Source of the DNA: Pseudomonadota bacterium
GTDB taxonomy: Bacteria; Pseudomonadota; Alphaproteobacteria; Rhodobacterales; Rhodobacteraceae
NCBI GenBank assembly: GCA_963205075.1
Contig: CAUJIU010000133.1
Location: 1 to 43,570, forward strand
DNA length: 43,570 nt
Reading direction: 5' to 3'
Shown: in pieces, positions 1 through 7,964 of the stretch
Layout: each line of letters begins with the position of its first letter
Position numbering within the stretch: position 1 is the first letter of the stretch
The notes under the pieces: model-generated
Databases searched by the model: none
What the model was told of the DNA's origin: nothing
The model's input: the letters and a program-made list of their open reading frames with translations, nothing else
Translations under genes and position numbers: made by a program

Positions 1-1
1 C

Positions 2-1861
2 CTGTCGAAATCCGGCGAAGCGGTCGCGCGGCAGGTCGCGGCGGCGCTGGGCGCGCCGCTCCACGGTCGCGCGGGGCGGGTCGAGCAGGCGGATATCTGG
101 TTTGAAGACGCGCTGACCCATGCGCGCGACCTGTTCGCGGCGGGCATCCCGGTTGTCGGGGTCTGCGCCAGCGGCATCCTGATCCGCGCCGTGGCGCCCT
201 TGTTGCAGGACAAGACCGCCGAGCCGCCGGTGGTTTCGGTCAGCGATGACGGGCAGGTGGTGGTGCCGCTGCTGGGCGGGCACCGGGGCGCGAACCGGCT
301 GGCGCGCGAGGTGGCCGGGGCGCTGGGCGGCACGGCGGCGGTGACCACGGCGGGCGAGGTTTCGCTCGGGGTGTCGCTGGATGAGCCTCCCCAAGGCTGG
401 CGGCTGGCCAATCCGCAGGACGCCAAGGCGGCCATGGCGGCGCTGTTGGCGGGCAAGGGCGCGCGGATCGGTGGCGAATGCGCGGGTGAGGCCGGTTGGC
501 TGGCGGGCCTGCCGCAGGGAGACGGGGTGAGGATTACGTGTTCTGCGGCGCCGGCCGACACCGGGCCCGCGCACTTGCATTTCGCGCCGCAGGTCTTTGC
601 GCTGGGGGTGGGATGTTCGCGTGACTGCCCGCCCGGCGAATTGTCGGCGCTGGTGCGCCAGACCCTGGCCGAGGCGGGCGTTGCGGCGGCTGCCATCGGC
701 TCGGTCAACACCATCGACCTCAAGGGCGATGAACCGGCGGTCAACGCGCTTGCCGCAGAGTTTGGCCTGCCGCTGCGCTTGTTCGATGCGGCGGCGCTGG
801 AGGCCGAGACCCTGCGGCTGGCCACGCCCTCGGAGGTGGTCTTTGCCGAGGTAGGCTGCCACGGCGTGTCCGAGGGCGCGGCGCTGGCGCAGGCGGGGGA
901 AAGCGGCGTCCTGAGCGTGACCAAGCGCAAGACCGCGAATGCCACCTGCGCCCTGGCGCGGCTGCCGGCGCCAGCTGCGAATTTGCTGGGACGCGCGCGC
1001 GGGCGGCTTTCGGTGGTCGGGATCGGCCCGGGACAGTCGGCATGGCGGACGCCCGAAGTGTCCAGACTTGTCGCCGAGGCCGACGAGCTGGTGGGATATG
1101 GATTGTATATTGATCTGCTTGGGCCGCTGGCGGCCGGCAAGCAGCGCTCGGACTTTCCGCTGGGTGGCGAGGAGGATCGCTGCCGCTACGCGCTGGAGCG
1201 GGCAGGCGAGGGGCGCAACGTGGCGCTGGTCTGTTCGGGCGATGCGGGCATCTACGCGATGGGGGCGCTGGTGTTCGAACTGCTCGACCGCGGCCCTGAG
1301 GCGCATGGCGTGAGCGCGGCGGCGCGGCGGGTGGAGGTGGTCTGCTCGCCCGGCGTGTCGGCGTTGCAGGGCGCTGCGGCGCGGGCGGGAGCGCCCCTGG
1401 GGCACGATTTCTGCACCATCTCGCTGTCGGACCTGCTGACCCCGCGCGCCGATATCCTGCGGCGGCTGAAGGCGGCGGCGGAGGGCGACTTCGTGATCGC
1501 CTTCTACAACCCGGTATCGCGCACCCGCCGCACCCTGCTGGCCGAGGCGCGCGACCTGCTGTTGCAGCACCGCCCCGCCGATACGCCGGTCATGCTGGCC
1601 TCCAATCTGGGGCGCAAGGATGAACTGGTCCGCTATCGGAGGCTGGACGAGTTGCAGGTGGACGAGGTCGACATGCTGACCGTGGTGCTGGTGGGATCGT
1701 CCAATACCAGGCTGGCCCGGCTGGGCGAAGGGCCGCGCATGTATACGCCGCGCGGCTATGCGCGCCGCATCGACGGCGATCTGGCTGAGGCCGGAAAAAC
1801 GGGCGCTGCCCGTGCCTCCGGCGGAGGTATTTATGCCAAAATGAAGGGGGGCGCGGCGTGA
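2..1861 (+). CDS. cobJ: CbiG-CobJ fusion: cobalamin biosynthesis protein CbiG / precorrin-3B C17-methyltransferase (5' end missing)
   Basis: The open frame runs in from the left edge (first full codon at base 2), so the true start lies outside the window; 619 residues are visible. The N-terminal part is CbiG-like: a GGHRGANRLA motif at about visible residues 92-101, then a CobE/CbiG C-terminal domain with GVGCSRDCP at about 202. From about residue 335 (base ~1004) a full tetrapyrrole methylase domain begins with RLSVVGIGPG and contains SGDAGIYAMG and IAFYNPVSRTR, as in CobJ, which methylates C17 of precorrin-3B and contracts the ring. The last ~25 residues are poor in conserved character and are encoded by a hairpin repeat. 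The stop overlaps the GTG of cobM (GTGA), so the two are probably translationally coupled. Fusion of CbiG and CobJ is seen directly; whether the CbiG half is active in this presumably aerobic pathway is unknown. Confidence 0.9.
   Translation: MSKSGEAVARQVAAALGAPLHGRAGRVEQADIWFEDALTHARDLFAAGIPVVGVCASGILIRAVAPLLQDKTAEPPVVSVSDDGQVVVPLLGGHRGANRLAREVAGALGGTAAVTTAGEVSLGVSLDEPPQGWRLANPQDAKAAMAALLAGKGARIGGECAGEAGWLAGLPQGDGVRITCSAAPADTGPAHLHFAPQVFALGVGCSRDCPPGELSALVRQTLAEAGVAAAAIGSVNTIDLKGDEPAVNALAAEFGLPLRLFDAAALEAETLRLATPSEVVFAEVGCHGVSEGAALAQAGESGVLSVTKRKTANATCALARLPAPAANLLGRARGRLSVVGIGPGQSAWRTPEVSRLVAEADELVGYGLYIDLLGPLAAGKQRSDFPLGGEEDRCRYALERAGEGRNVALVCSGDAGIYAMGALVFELLDRGPEAHGVSAAARRVEVVCSPGVSALQGAAARAGAPLGHDFCTISLSDLLTPRADILRRLKAAAEGDFVIAFYNPVSRTRRTLLAEARDLLLQHRPADTPVMLASNLGRKDELVRYRRLDELQVDEVDMLTVVLVGSSNTRLARLGEGPRMYTPRGYARRIDGDLAEAGKTGAARASGGGIYAKMKGGAA
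1813..1847 (+). repeat. Hairpin repeat element at the 3' end of cbiG-cobJ
   Basis: CCTCC-GGC-GGAGG (1815-1827) forms a perfect 5-bp stem with a 3-base loop, followed by TATTTAT and CCAAAATGAAG. From memory, this CCTCCGGCGG(G)AG-TATTT-CCAAA-AAG arrangement is a dispersed sequence common near gene ends in Rhodobacterales. Here it lies inside the reading frame and encodes the C-terminal tail of the fusion protein. I see only one copy in this window. A role as a weak terminator or mRNA 3' stabiliser is inference. Confidence 0.5.
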
Positions 1862-2628
1862 CTGTCTACTTTATCGGCGCCGGGCCGGGCGACCCGGAAT
1901 TGCTGACGCTCAAGGCGGCGCGGCGGATCGGGGCATGCCCGGTCTGTCTTTACGCGGGCTCGCTGGTGCCGGCGGAGGTGGTGGGGATTGCGCCCGAAGG
2001 GGCAAGGGTGCTGGACACGGCGACCATGACCCTGGACGAGACCCATGCCGAGATCGTGGCGGCGACGGCGCGCGGGCAGGACGTGGCGCGGGTGCATTCG
2101 GGCGACCCCTCGCTCTATGGCGCCATCGCCGAGCAGATCCGGCGGCTGAAGGCGGACGGGATCGGCTACCAGATCATACCCGGCGTGCCCGCCTATGCGG
2201 CGGCGGCGGCGGCGCTGGGGCAGGAACTGACCATTCCGGAACTGGCGCAGTCCATCGTGCTGACGCGGATGTCGATGAAATCGACCTCGATGCCCGAGGG
2301 CGAGACGCTGGAGAATTTCGGGCGCACCGGGGCGACGCTGGCCATCCATCTGGGGATTCGGGCGTTGCGCGATATCGAGCGGCGGCTGGCGCCCTTTTAT
2401 GGCGGCGATTGCCCGGTTGCGGTGGTCTACCGCGTCGGCTGGCCCGACCAGCAGATCATCCGCGGCACGCTGGGCGATATTCACCCCAAGGTGCGGGCTG
2501 CCAAGATCACCCGCACCGCCCTTGTCCTGCTGGGTCCGGCCCTGGCCGATCAGCACGGCTTTCCTGATTCGGCGCTCTATGACGCGGCCAAGCCGCATGT
2601 GCTGCGTCCGCGGGTCGCTGTCCGATAA
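1858..2628 (+). CDS. cobM: Precorrin-4 C11-methyltransferase CobM
   Basis: This 256-residue protein is a stand-alone tetrapyrrole (corrin/porphyrin) methylase that adds a SAM-derived methyl group to C11 of precorrin-4 in the cytoplasmic B12 pathway. It has the family nucleotide/SAM motifs GAGPGDPELL (residues 7-16), HSGDPSLYGA (80-89) and IPGVPAY (107-113), then the CobM-type segment LTRMSMKSTSMP near residue 137. Length is normal. The GTG start overlaps the preceding stop by four bases (GTGA), which supports both the start and coupling with cobJ. It is the last gene of the visible cobalamin cluster; the next gene begins about 100 bases downstream with its own strong ribosome site. Confidence 0.95.
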   Translation: MTVYFIGAGPGDPELLTLKAARRIGACPVCLYAGSLVPAEVVGIAPEGARVLDTATMTLDETHAEIVAATARGQDVARVHSGDPSLYGAIAEQIRRLKADGIGYQIIPGVPAYAAAAAALGQELTIPELAQSIVLTRMSMKSTSMPEGETLENFGRTGATLAIHLGIRALRDIERRLAPFYGGDCPVAVVYRVGWPDQQIIRGTLGDIHPKVRAAKITRTALVLLGPALADQHGFPDSALYDAAKPHVLRPRVAVR

Positions 2629-2726
2629 CTATGACATTTTGGGCACTTAAACCGGACAAACCGAAAAAGTTAACTTGAAAATGAGAACCTGGTGGTCATT
2701 TCTGGGGGTGCAAGGAGGCCATATCG

Positions 2727-3074
2727 GTGTTTTCGTTTCTGCCAGAAGCGGTCCGCAAGGGGCTGGAGGAGGCGCGCAAGACCGCGCAGCGCCGCTCGAG
2801 CCGGCTGTGTGTCCATGACGGTGACAAGGTGCACCGGGTGCTGCGGCTCTGGGATGGCGGCTTTGCCCTCGATGCCGCCGACGCGCCGAATCTGCGGGGT
2901 TTCGTCGAGATCTACGACGGCTCCAGGCATCTCTATCAATGCCTGGTCATGACCTCGCGCGATGAGGATGGCGAGCGCGTCTACGAATTCAAGTGGCATG
3001 CCCCGGTGGCGGATCGCCCGGCGCTGGATTTCGAGCTGCCCGGTGATCAGCCGGTGGCGCTGTTGCCGCGCTAG
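2727..3074 (+). CDS. Conserved hypothetical protein, 115 aa
   Basis: I do not recognise a characterised family. The protein is 115 residues, soluble, with no signal peptide or membrane segment. It has a basic, helical N-terminus (residues 1-25) followed by what reads as a beta-rich body with regularly spaced aromatic residues (VEIYDG, YQCLVMTSR, EFKWHA). The GTG start is supported by AGGAGG at 2713-2718, eight bases upstream. Its stop and the stop of the convergent L,D-transpeptidase gene share the palindrome CTAG at 3071-3074. A high-GC third-position pattern like its neighbours argues that it is a real gene, and similar small proteins occur in Rhodobacterales next to cob or envelope genes. 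Confidence 0.65.
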   Translation: MFSFLPEAVRKGLEEARKTAQRRSSRLCVHDGDKVHRVLRLWDGGFALDAADAPNLRGFVEIYDGSRHLYQCLVMTSRDEDGERVYEFKWHAPVADRPALDFELPGDQPVALLPR

Positions 3075-3583
3075 GGGCGGATCTCCACCGTGGTGCCAAC
3101 CGGCGTCACTCGCCACAACTCATCCATGGTCGCGTTGGTGACGGCGATGCAGCCTTCGGTCCAGTCGCGGGCGATGCGCATGCGTCCGCTCACCCCGCGC
3201 GGCTGGCCGTGGATGAAGATGTCGCCACCCGGGCTGTAGCCGCCGGCCGCGGCGCGGGCGACATCGTCGGGCTGCGGATAATCGATGCCGAGCGACAGGT
3301 GAAAGCGGCTGGCCGAGTTGCGCCGGTCGATCCTGAACTGGCCCTCGGGCGTGCGCCCGTCGCCCTGCCGCTCCTTGTCGCCCTCGGGCGCGAAGCCGAG
3401 CGAGACCGTGTAGCGCCGCAGCGCGCGCCCGTCGCGAAACACCACCAGCTCGCGGTCGGACTTGTCGATCAGGATATGGTCGATCTGCCCGCTCAGGGGT
3501 GGCAGCGGCCGGGGCCGCAACGCGCCGTAGAGCGCGAAGCCCAGAACCAGTGCCACCAGCAGGAACGGAACCCGCAGGGTCAT
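3071..3583 (-). CDS. L,D-transpeptidase (YkuD) family protein
   Basis: This 170-residue protein has an N-terminal hydrophobic segment (about residues 5-22) that is either a signal anchor or an uncleaved signal peptide, placing the rest in the periplasm. The YkuD catalytic region is visible as IFIHGQ (His125) and DWTEGCIAV (catalytic Cys145), with the usual spacing. YkuD enzymes form or trim 3-3 cross-links in peptidoglycan or attach proteins to it. The family usually has a Ser/Thr-His-Gly-Cys motif; here it reads TEGC, a common variant in the ErfK/YafK subgroup. The ATG overlaps the stop of the upstream patB-like gene (ATGA), so the two are probably co-transcribed. The substrate is not predictable. 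Confidence 0.85.
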   Translation of the reverse strand: MTLRVPFLLVALVLGFALYGALRPRPLPPLSGQIDHILIDKSDRELVVFRDGRALRRYTVSLGFAPEGDKERQGDGRTPEGQFRIDRRNSASRFHLSLGIDYPQPDDVARAAAGGYSPGGDIFIHGQPRGVSGRMRIARDWTEGCIAVTNATMDELWRVTPVGTTVEIRP

Positions 3584-4749
3584 TGCAGGTCCGCGAAGGC
3601 CTCCTGCATGCGGCTGACCGCCTCGATCACCCGGGCGCGCTGGGTGCCGAAGTTGAAGCGCAGGAAGGTCTCGCCGCCGGCGCCGAAGGTCTTGCCATGG
3701 TTGACCGCGATGCGGGCGCGGCCCTGCACGCGGTCGAGGACTTCCGCCTCGGTCATGCCGGTATCGGAGAAATCGACCCAGGCCAGGTAGGTGGCCTCGA
3801 GCGGCATCGACCTTAGACCGGGAATGGCATTGATGCCCGCGTCGAAGATCCGGCGGTTGCCATCGAGATAGCCGCGCAGGTCATCGACCCAGGCGGCACC
3901 TTCGGGCGAATAGGCGGCTGTCACCATCTGGATGCCGAACAGGTTGGGCGAAATCCCCATTGCCAGCATCCGCGCGGCGAACTGGCCGCGCAGGTCGGTA
4001 TCGGCGATGATGACATTGCCGATATGGCCGCCGGCGATGTTGAAGGTCTTGGAGGCGGCGGTCAGCATCACCAGCCGGTCCTCGATGCCGTCGATCTCGG
4101 TCATCGGGATGTGGCGGGCGCCGGGAAAGGTGAGATCCTCGTGGATCTCGTCCGAGACCAGGATCAGCTCGTGCCGCCGCGCAAAGGCCGCGACGGCCTG
4201 CAACTCGGCGCGGGTCCAGACCCGGCCGCCGGGGTTGTGCGGCGAACACAGGATGACCATACGCTCGGCCCCGGTCATCATCGCGTCATAGGCCGCAAAG
4301 TCGAATTCATAGCGGCCGGACTTGTTGACCAGCGGGCATTCGACCACCTCGCGCCCGGAGGCGCGGATGACGCGGGCGAAGGCGTGATAGACCGGGGTGA
4401 ACAGCACCACCCCGTCGCCGGGCAGGGTGAAGGCGTCCAGGCACATCGAGGTGCCGTTGACCAGGCCATGGGTGCTGAAGATCGCCTCGGGGTCCACTTT
4501 CCAGCCGTGACGCTCCTGCATCCACCAGGTGATGGCGTCGGTATAGGCGCGGCTGTCGCCGAAATAGCCGTAGATGCCGGACCGATGGATCCTGCCCACC
4601 GCGTCCTGAACCGATTGCGGCGGGCGGAAATCCATGTCGGCCACCCACATCGGGATCCCGTCCCGGGGCGAGACGCCGTAGCGGGCCTGCATCTCGTCCC
4701 ATTTCATGGAATGGGTGCCGCACCGGTCGATCGGTTCGTCGAAATTCAA
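3580..4749 (-). CDS. patB: MalY/PatB family PLP-dependent C-S lyase (cystathionine beta-lyase type aminotransferase)
   Basis: A fold-type I PLP enzyme. With a TTG start at 4749 it is 389 residues, the normal MalY/PatB length, and begins with the family's usual (M)NFDEPIDRxGTHSxKWD. Other conserved segments are GIPMWVADMDF (31-41), CSPHNPGGRVW (168-178), SDEIHEDL (199-206) and the PLP lysine in SKTFNIAG (Lys234). The family cleaves C-S bonds of cystathionine and related compounds, releasing pyruvate and ammonia. The frame stays open to an ATG at 4866, but that would add 39 residues unlike the family and overlap the divergent def gene. A GGGAGA ribosome site sits six bases upstream of the TTG. 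Substrate specificity is not settled by sequence. Confidence 0.88.
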   Translation of the reverse strand: MNFDEPIDRCGTHSMKWDEMQARYGVSPRDGIPMWVADMDFRPPQSVQDAVGRIHRSGIYGYFGDSRAYTDAITWWMQERHGWKVDPEAIFSTHGLVNGTSMCLDAFTLPGDGVVLFTPVYHAFARVIRASGREVVECPLVNKSGRYEFDFAAYDAMMTGAERMVILCSPHNPGGRVWTRAELQAVAAFARRHELILVSDEIHEDLTFPGARHIPMTEIDGIEDRLVMLTAASKTFNIAGGHIGNVIIADTDLRGQFAARMLAMGISPNLFGIQMVTAAYSPEGAAWVDDLRGYLDGNRRIFDAGINAIPGLRSMPLEATYLAWVDFSDTGMTEAEVLDRVQGRARIAVNHGKTFGAGGETFLRFNFGTQRARVIEAVSRMQEAFADLQ

Positions 4750-4839
4750 GGCGTCTCTCCCGAATGGTGCCGCTCGCGGCCGTGACAAATGCTGCGGCCG
4801 CGTGTTGCCTAGCCGCAAGCCATGCCCTAAATCCCGGCC
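4750..4839. promoter_or_regulatory. Divergent promoter region patB / def
   Basis: Ninety bases separate the TTG of the patB-like gene from the ATG of def, so both promoters must lie here or within the coding ends. It holds a GC-rich stretch with GCGGCCG repeated near 4776 and 4794. I could not assign convincing -35/-10 boxes. Confidence 0.4.
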
Positions 4840-5367
4840 ATGACAGTTCGACCGATACTTATTCATCCTGACCCGAGGCTCAAGACCTCAGCGAAGCCCG
4901 TGACCCAGATCACCGACGATCTGCGGACATTGGCCGACGACATGCTCGCGACCATGTACAACGCCCCCGGCATCGGCCTGGCGGCGCCGCAGGTGGGCGT
5001 CTTGTCGCGGCTCCTGGTGATGGATTGCGTCAAGGACGAAGCGGCCAAGCCGCGGCCGATGGTGCTGGTCAATCCCGAGGTCGTCTGGGCCTCGGAGGAG
5101 CGGTCGACCTATGAGGAGGGCTGCCTGTCGATCCCCGAGCAGTTCGGCGAGGTCGAGCGCCCGGCGCAGGTGCGGGTGCGCTGGACCGGGCTGGACGGCG
5201 ACGCGATGGAAGAGCAGTTCGAGGGGATCTGGGCGACCTGCGTGCAGCATGAGATCGACCACCTCGATGGCAAGCTGTTCATCGACTATCTCAAGCCGCT
5301 GCGCCGCCAGATGATCACCCGCAAGATGGTCAAGCTCAAGCGCGAGATGGCGCGTGGCGCCGACTAG
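4840..5367 (+). CDS. def: Peptide deformylase
   Basis: This 175-residue metalloenzyme removes the N-formyl group from the initiator methionine of nascent proteins. All three active-site motifs are intact: GIGLAAPQ (44-51), EGCLSIP (93-99, Cys95 as metal ligand) and QHEIDH (136-141, His137 and His141 as ligands, Glu138 as catalytic base). Length is typical for a type 1 enzyme. It is followed within four bases by a second, degenerate deformylase gene and then by fmt, so formylation and deformylation enzymes form one operon. This copy is the one expected to carry the essential activity. Confidence 0.95.
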   Translation: MTVRPILIHPDPRLKTSAKPVTQITDDLRTLADDMLATMYNAPGIGLAAPQVGVLSRLLVMDCVKDEAAKPRPMVLVNPEVVWASEERSTYEEGCLSIPEQFGEVERPAQVRVRWTGLDGDAMEEQFEGIWATCVQHEIDHLDGKLFIDYLKPLRRQMITRKMVKLKREMARGAD

Positions 5368-5370
5368 GGC

Positions 5371-5868
5371 ATGACCCATCGCCCGTTCATTCCCTGGCCC
5401 AATGCGGTGCTGCGCAGCCCGGCCGCCCCGGTCGGGGCCATCACCGACGAGGTCCGCGCCCTCTGGGACGAGATGATCGCGGCGATGGAGGCGATGCCGG
5501 GCGTGGGGCTGGCGGCTCCGCAGCTGGGGATCGGGTTGCAACTGGCGGTGGTCGATGCCTCGCAGGCGCGCGGCCAGGCGGTGCGGATGGCCAATCCGGT
5601 GGTGCTGCATGCCAGCGTCGAGCCGCGGGAGCATGAGGAAGCCTCGCCCAACCTGCCCGGCGTCAGCGCCCGCATCACGCGGCCGCGCGCGGTGACGGTG
5701 CGGTTCCTGAACGCGGCGGGCGAGATGGAGGACCGCGACTTCGTCGGGTTGTGGGCCACCTCGGTCCAGCACCAGATCGACCATCTGGCGGGCCGGATGT
5801 ATTTCGACCGCCTGAGCAAGCTCAAGCGCGATATGCTGATCCGCAAGGCCAGAAAGCTGGGGGGCTAG
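5371..5868 (+). CDS. Peptide deformylase paralogue with degraded active site
   Basis: This 165-residue protein aligns end to end with deformylase and keeps GVGLAAPQ (44-51) and QHxxDH (133-138), but two key positions differ. The EGCLSIP motif reads EASPNLP (90-96), so the metal-binding cysteine is Ser92. The HExxH motif reads HQIDH, so the catalytic glutamate is Gln135. By what is known of the family, both changes should abolish normal activity. The frame is intact and codon use matches its neighbours, so it is maintained rather than decaying. It starts three bases after def and ends three bases before fmt, consistent with one transcript. It may bind nascent chains or ribosomes non-catalytically, or have a different chemistry; neither is shown. 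Tandem non-canonical copies before fmt occur elsewhere in Rhodobacterales. Confidence 0.88.
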   Translation: MTHRPFIPWPNAVLRSPAAPVGAITDEVRALWDEMIAAMEAMPGVGLAAPQLGIGLQLAVVDASQARGQAVRMANPVVLHASVEPREHEEASPNLPGVSARITRPRAVTVRFLNAAGEMEDRDFVGLWATSVQHQIDHLAGRMYFDRLSKLKRDMLIRKARKLGG

Positions 5869-5871
5869 GCG

Positions 5872-6771
5872 ATGCGGGTGGTTTTCATGGGCACGCCGGA
5901 TTTTGCGGTGCGCGCGCTTGATGCGCTGATCGCGGCGGGCCACGAGATTGCCTGTGTCTATACCCAGCCGCCCCGGCCCGCCGGGCGCGGCAAGCAGGAC
6001 CGGCTGACGCCGGTTCATGCCCGCGCGCAGGAGCGGGGGCTGGAAGTGCGGCACCCGGCCTCGCTGCGCCGAGCGGAGGCGGTGGCGGAATTTGCGGCGC
6101 TGAACGCCGATGTTGCGGTGGTGGTGGCCTATGGGCTGATCCTGCCGCAAGCGGTTCTGGATGCGCCAGGGCTTGGCTGCCTCAACATCCACGCCTCGCT
6201 CTTGCCGCGCTGGCGCGGGGCGGCGCCGATCCAGCGCGCGATCATGGCGGGCGATGCCGAAACCGGCGTCTGCATCATGCAGATGCAGGCGGGGCTGGAT
6301 ACCGGCCCGGTGCTGGCGCGCGAGGTGACCGGGATCGGGCCCGAGGACACGGCAGCCGGGTTGCATGACCGGCTGGCGGCACTGGGCGCGGGCCTGATCG
6401 TGGCGACCCTGGCGCGGCTTCCCGATCTGGTGCCGGAGGCGCAACCGGAGGCGGGCGTGACCTATGCCGCCAAGATCGACAAGGCCGAGGCGCGCGTCGA
6501 CTGGTCCCGCCCGGCGGCGGAAGTGGATCGCCAGATCCGGGGCCTCAGCCCGTTTCCCGGCGCCTGGTGCGAGGTGGCGGGCGAGCGGGTCAAGCTGTTG
6601 GGCTCGCGGCTGGCCGAGGGGCGCGGCGCGCCCGGTCAGGTGCTGGAGGGCTGGACCATCGCCTGCGGCACGGGCGCGGTCGAGATCACCCGCGTCCAGC
6701 GTGAGGGCAAGAGGCCGCTTGTCGCCGCCGAGGCGTTGCGCGGCATGAGCCTGCCCGCGTTACTTTCCTGA
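5872..6771 (+). CDS. fmt: Methionyl-tRNA formyltransferase
   Basis: This 299-residue enzyme transfers a formyl group from 10-formyl-tetrahydrofolate to Met-tRNAfMet, producing the initiator tRNA. The N-terminal Rossmann domain begins [10 protein letters not shown], and the catalytic residues are visible in [16 protein letters not shown] (Asn105, His107) and LDTG (Asp143). The flexible loop with RPAGRGK (about residues 35-41) matches the tRNA-inserting loop. The C-terminal OB-like domain follows from about residue 205. It is the third gene of the def-def-fmt operon, and its 3' end overlaps the convergent rnhA gene by 12 bases. Confidence 0.95.
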   Translation: MRVVFMGTPDFAVRALDALIAAGHEIACVYTQPPRPAGRGKQDRLTPVHARAQERGLEVRHPASLRRAEAVAEFAALNADVAVVVAYGLILPQAVLDAPGLGCLNIHASLLPRWRGAAPIQRAIMAGDAETGVCIMQMQAGLDTGPVLAREVTGIGPEDTAAGLHDRLAALGAGLIVATLARLPDLVPEAQPEAGVTYAAKIDKAEARVDWSRPAAEVDRQIRGLSPFPGAWCEVAGERVKLLGSRLAEGRGAPGQVLEGWTIACGTGAVEITRVQREGKRPLVAAEALRGMSLPALLS

Positions 6772-7230
6772 CGATTCTGCCCGGTCGGGCTTGAACGGCG
6801 CCATTCCCTGCCGGGCGAGTTCATCGGCACGTTCATTCTCGGGGTGCCCGGCATGGCCCTTGACCCATTCCCACCTGACCTTGTGTCGCGCCGCCGCCTG
6901 ATCGAGCCGCTGCCACAGCTCGACATTCTTCAGCCCGCCCTTCTTGGTCCAGCCATTGCGCTTCCAGCCGTGGATCCATTTGGTGATGCCATCCATCACA
7001 TAGGCGCTGTCGGTCACGATGGTCAGGGCCGAGGGCCGGTCCAGCGCCTCGAGCGCCGAGATCGCGGCCATGAGTTCCATGCGGTTGTTGGTGGTCAGCG
7101 CGTCGCCGCCCGACAATTCGCGCTCCTTGACGATCCGGTCGCCGTTCCTGGCGCGCAGCAGCACTCCCCAGCCGCCGGGGCCGGGATTGCCCGAACAGGC
7201 CCCGTCGGTATAGGCGAACAGTTCGGTCAT
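6760..7230 (-). CDS. rnhA: Ribonuclease HI
   Basis: This 156-residue enzyme degrades the RNA strand of RNA-DNA hybrids during replication and R-loop removal. The DEDD catalytic set is visible: Asp9 in [11 protein letters not shown], Glu52 in NRMELMA, Asp74 in TDSAYV and Asp136 in NERADELA. The flexible-loop histidine is in KGHAGHPEN. The basic [11 protein letters not shown] segment matches the handle region of bacterial type 1 enzymes. Length is normal. It is the last gene of the minus-strand group that begins with ispH and overlaps the end of fmt tail to tail. Confidence 0.96.
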   Translation of the reverse strand: MTELFAYTDGACSGNPGPGGWGVLLRARNGDRIVKERELSGGDALTTNNRMELMAAISALEALDRPSALTIVTDSAYVMDGITKWIHGWKRNGWTKKGGLKNVELWQRLDQAAARHKVRWEWVKGHAGHPENERADELARQGMAPFKPDRAESSGK

Positions 7231-7301
7231 GACGGTCCTTGCAGCGTTTTGCCGGGTCTAGGGCGGGTCGCCGCGCGGGTCAACATCGGCGCGGCCGGGA
7301 T

Positions 7302-7904
7302 TCAGGCGCGCTCTAGCGCCAGCCGGATGCCGAGGGCGGCGAACGAGGCGGCAAAGGCGCGCCGGAGCCAGGCCATGACGGCAGGGCGGCCCAGCACCGC
7401 CTCGCGCCCCGAGGCGGCCAGCGCGGCATAGCCGAGAAACACCAGCAAGGTCATCAGGCTGAAGGCCAGCCCGAGTTCGACCAGGGCCGCCGTGCCGTCG
7501 CCGGGGCCAAGGAACTGCGGCAGGAAGGCCAGGAAGAACATCGGGATCTTGGGGTTGAGGATGTTGAGCACCACGCCGCGCCGGATGATGCGCAGCGCGG
7601 ATTGCCTTTCGGCGGCCTCGACCTTCAGGCCGCCGGTGCCGTTCAGCGTTCCCCAGGCCATCCACAATAGATAGGCGACGCCGGCAAATTTCAGGGTCTG
7701 GAACAGCAGGGCCGAGCTGTGCAGGATCGCCGCCAGCCCCGCCATCGCCACGCCCAGATGCAGGACGGTGGCCAGCGTGCAGCCGGTGGCCGCCCAGATC
7801 CCGCCGCGCATCCCCTGCGCCAGCGCGACCGACAGCGTGTAGACAACCCCGATGCCCGGCGCGAGGCAGACGACGAAGGTGATGAGCAGAAACTCGGCGG
7901 ACAT
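7302..7904 (-). CDS. LysE/RhtB family amino-acid exporter
   Basis: This 200-residue inner-membrane protein has five to six predicted hydrophobic segments and the family's N-terminal pattern: FLLITFVVCLAPGIGVVYTL, then a glycine-rich GMRGGIWAATG segment and VLNILNPKIPMFFLAFLPQF in the middle. LysE/RhtB proteins export amino acids such as lysine, homoserine or threonine; the substrate here cannot be read from the sequence. The ATG is preceded by AAGGA at a good distance. It lies between the methyltransferase and rnhA on the same strand with short gaps (60 and 71 bases). Confidence 0.88.
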   Translation of the reverse strand: MSAEFLLITFVVCLAPGIGVVYTLSVALAQGMRGGIWAATGCTLATVLHLGVAMAGLAAILHSSALLFQTLKFAGVAYLLWMAWGTLNGTGGLKVEAAERQSALRIIRRGVVLNILNPKIPMFFLAFLPQFLGPGDGTAALVELGLAFSLMTLLVFLGYAALAASGREAVLGRPAVMAWLRRAFAASFAALGIRLALERA

Positions 7905-7964
7905 GGCTATCCTTGACGTGGCTACCCCGGATGGCTCGCGCGGCCGGGGGGCGCTGTCAAGCCG

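Noticed and set aside
2629-2726. Possible riboswitch or small RNA after cobM
   Set aside because: No cobalamin-riboswitch B12-box-like sequence and no stable stem; the 98 bases fit an ordinary intergenic gap with a ribosome site.
3209-3790. Plus-strand frame opposite the L,D-transpeptidase and patB-like genes
   Set aside because: No ribosome site or domain; both opposite-strand genes have clear catalytic motifs.
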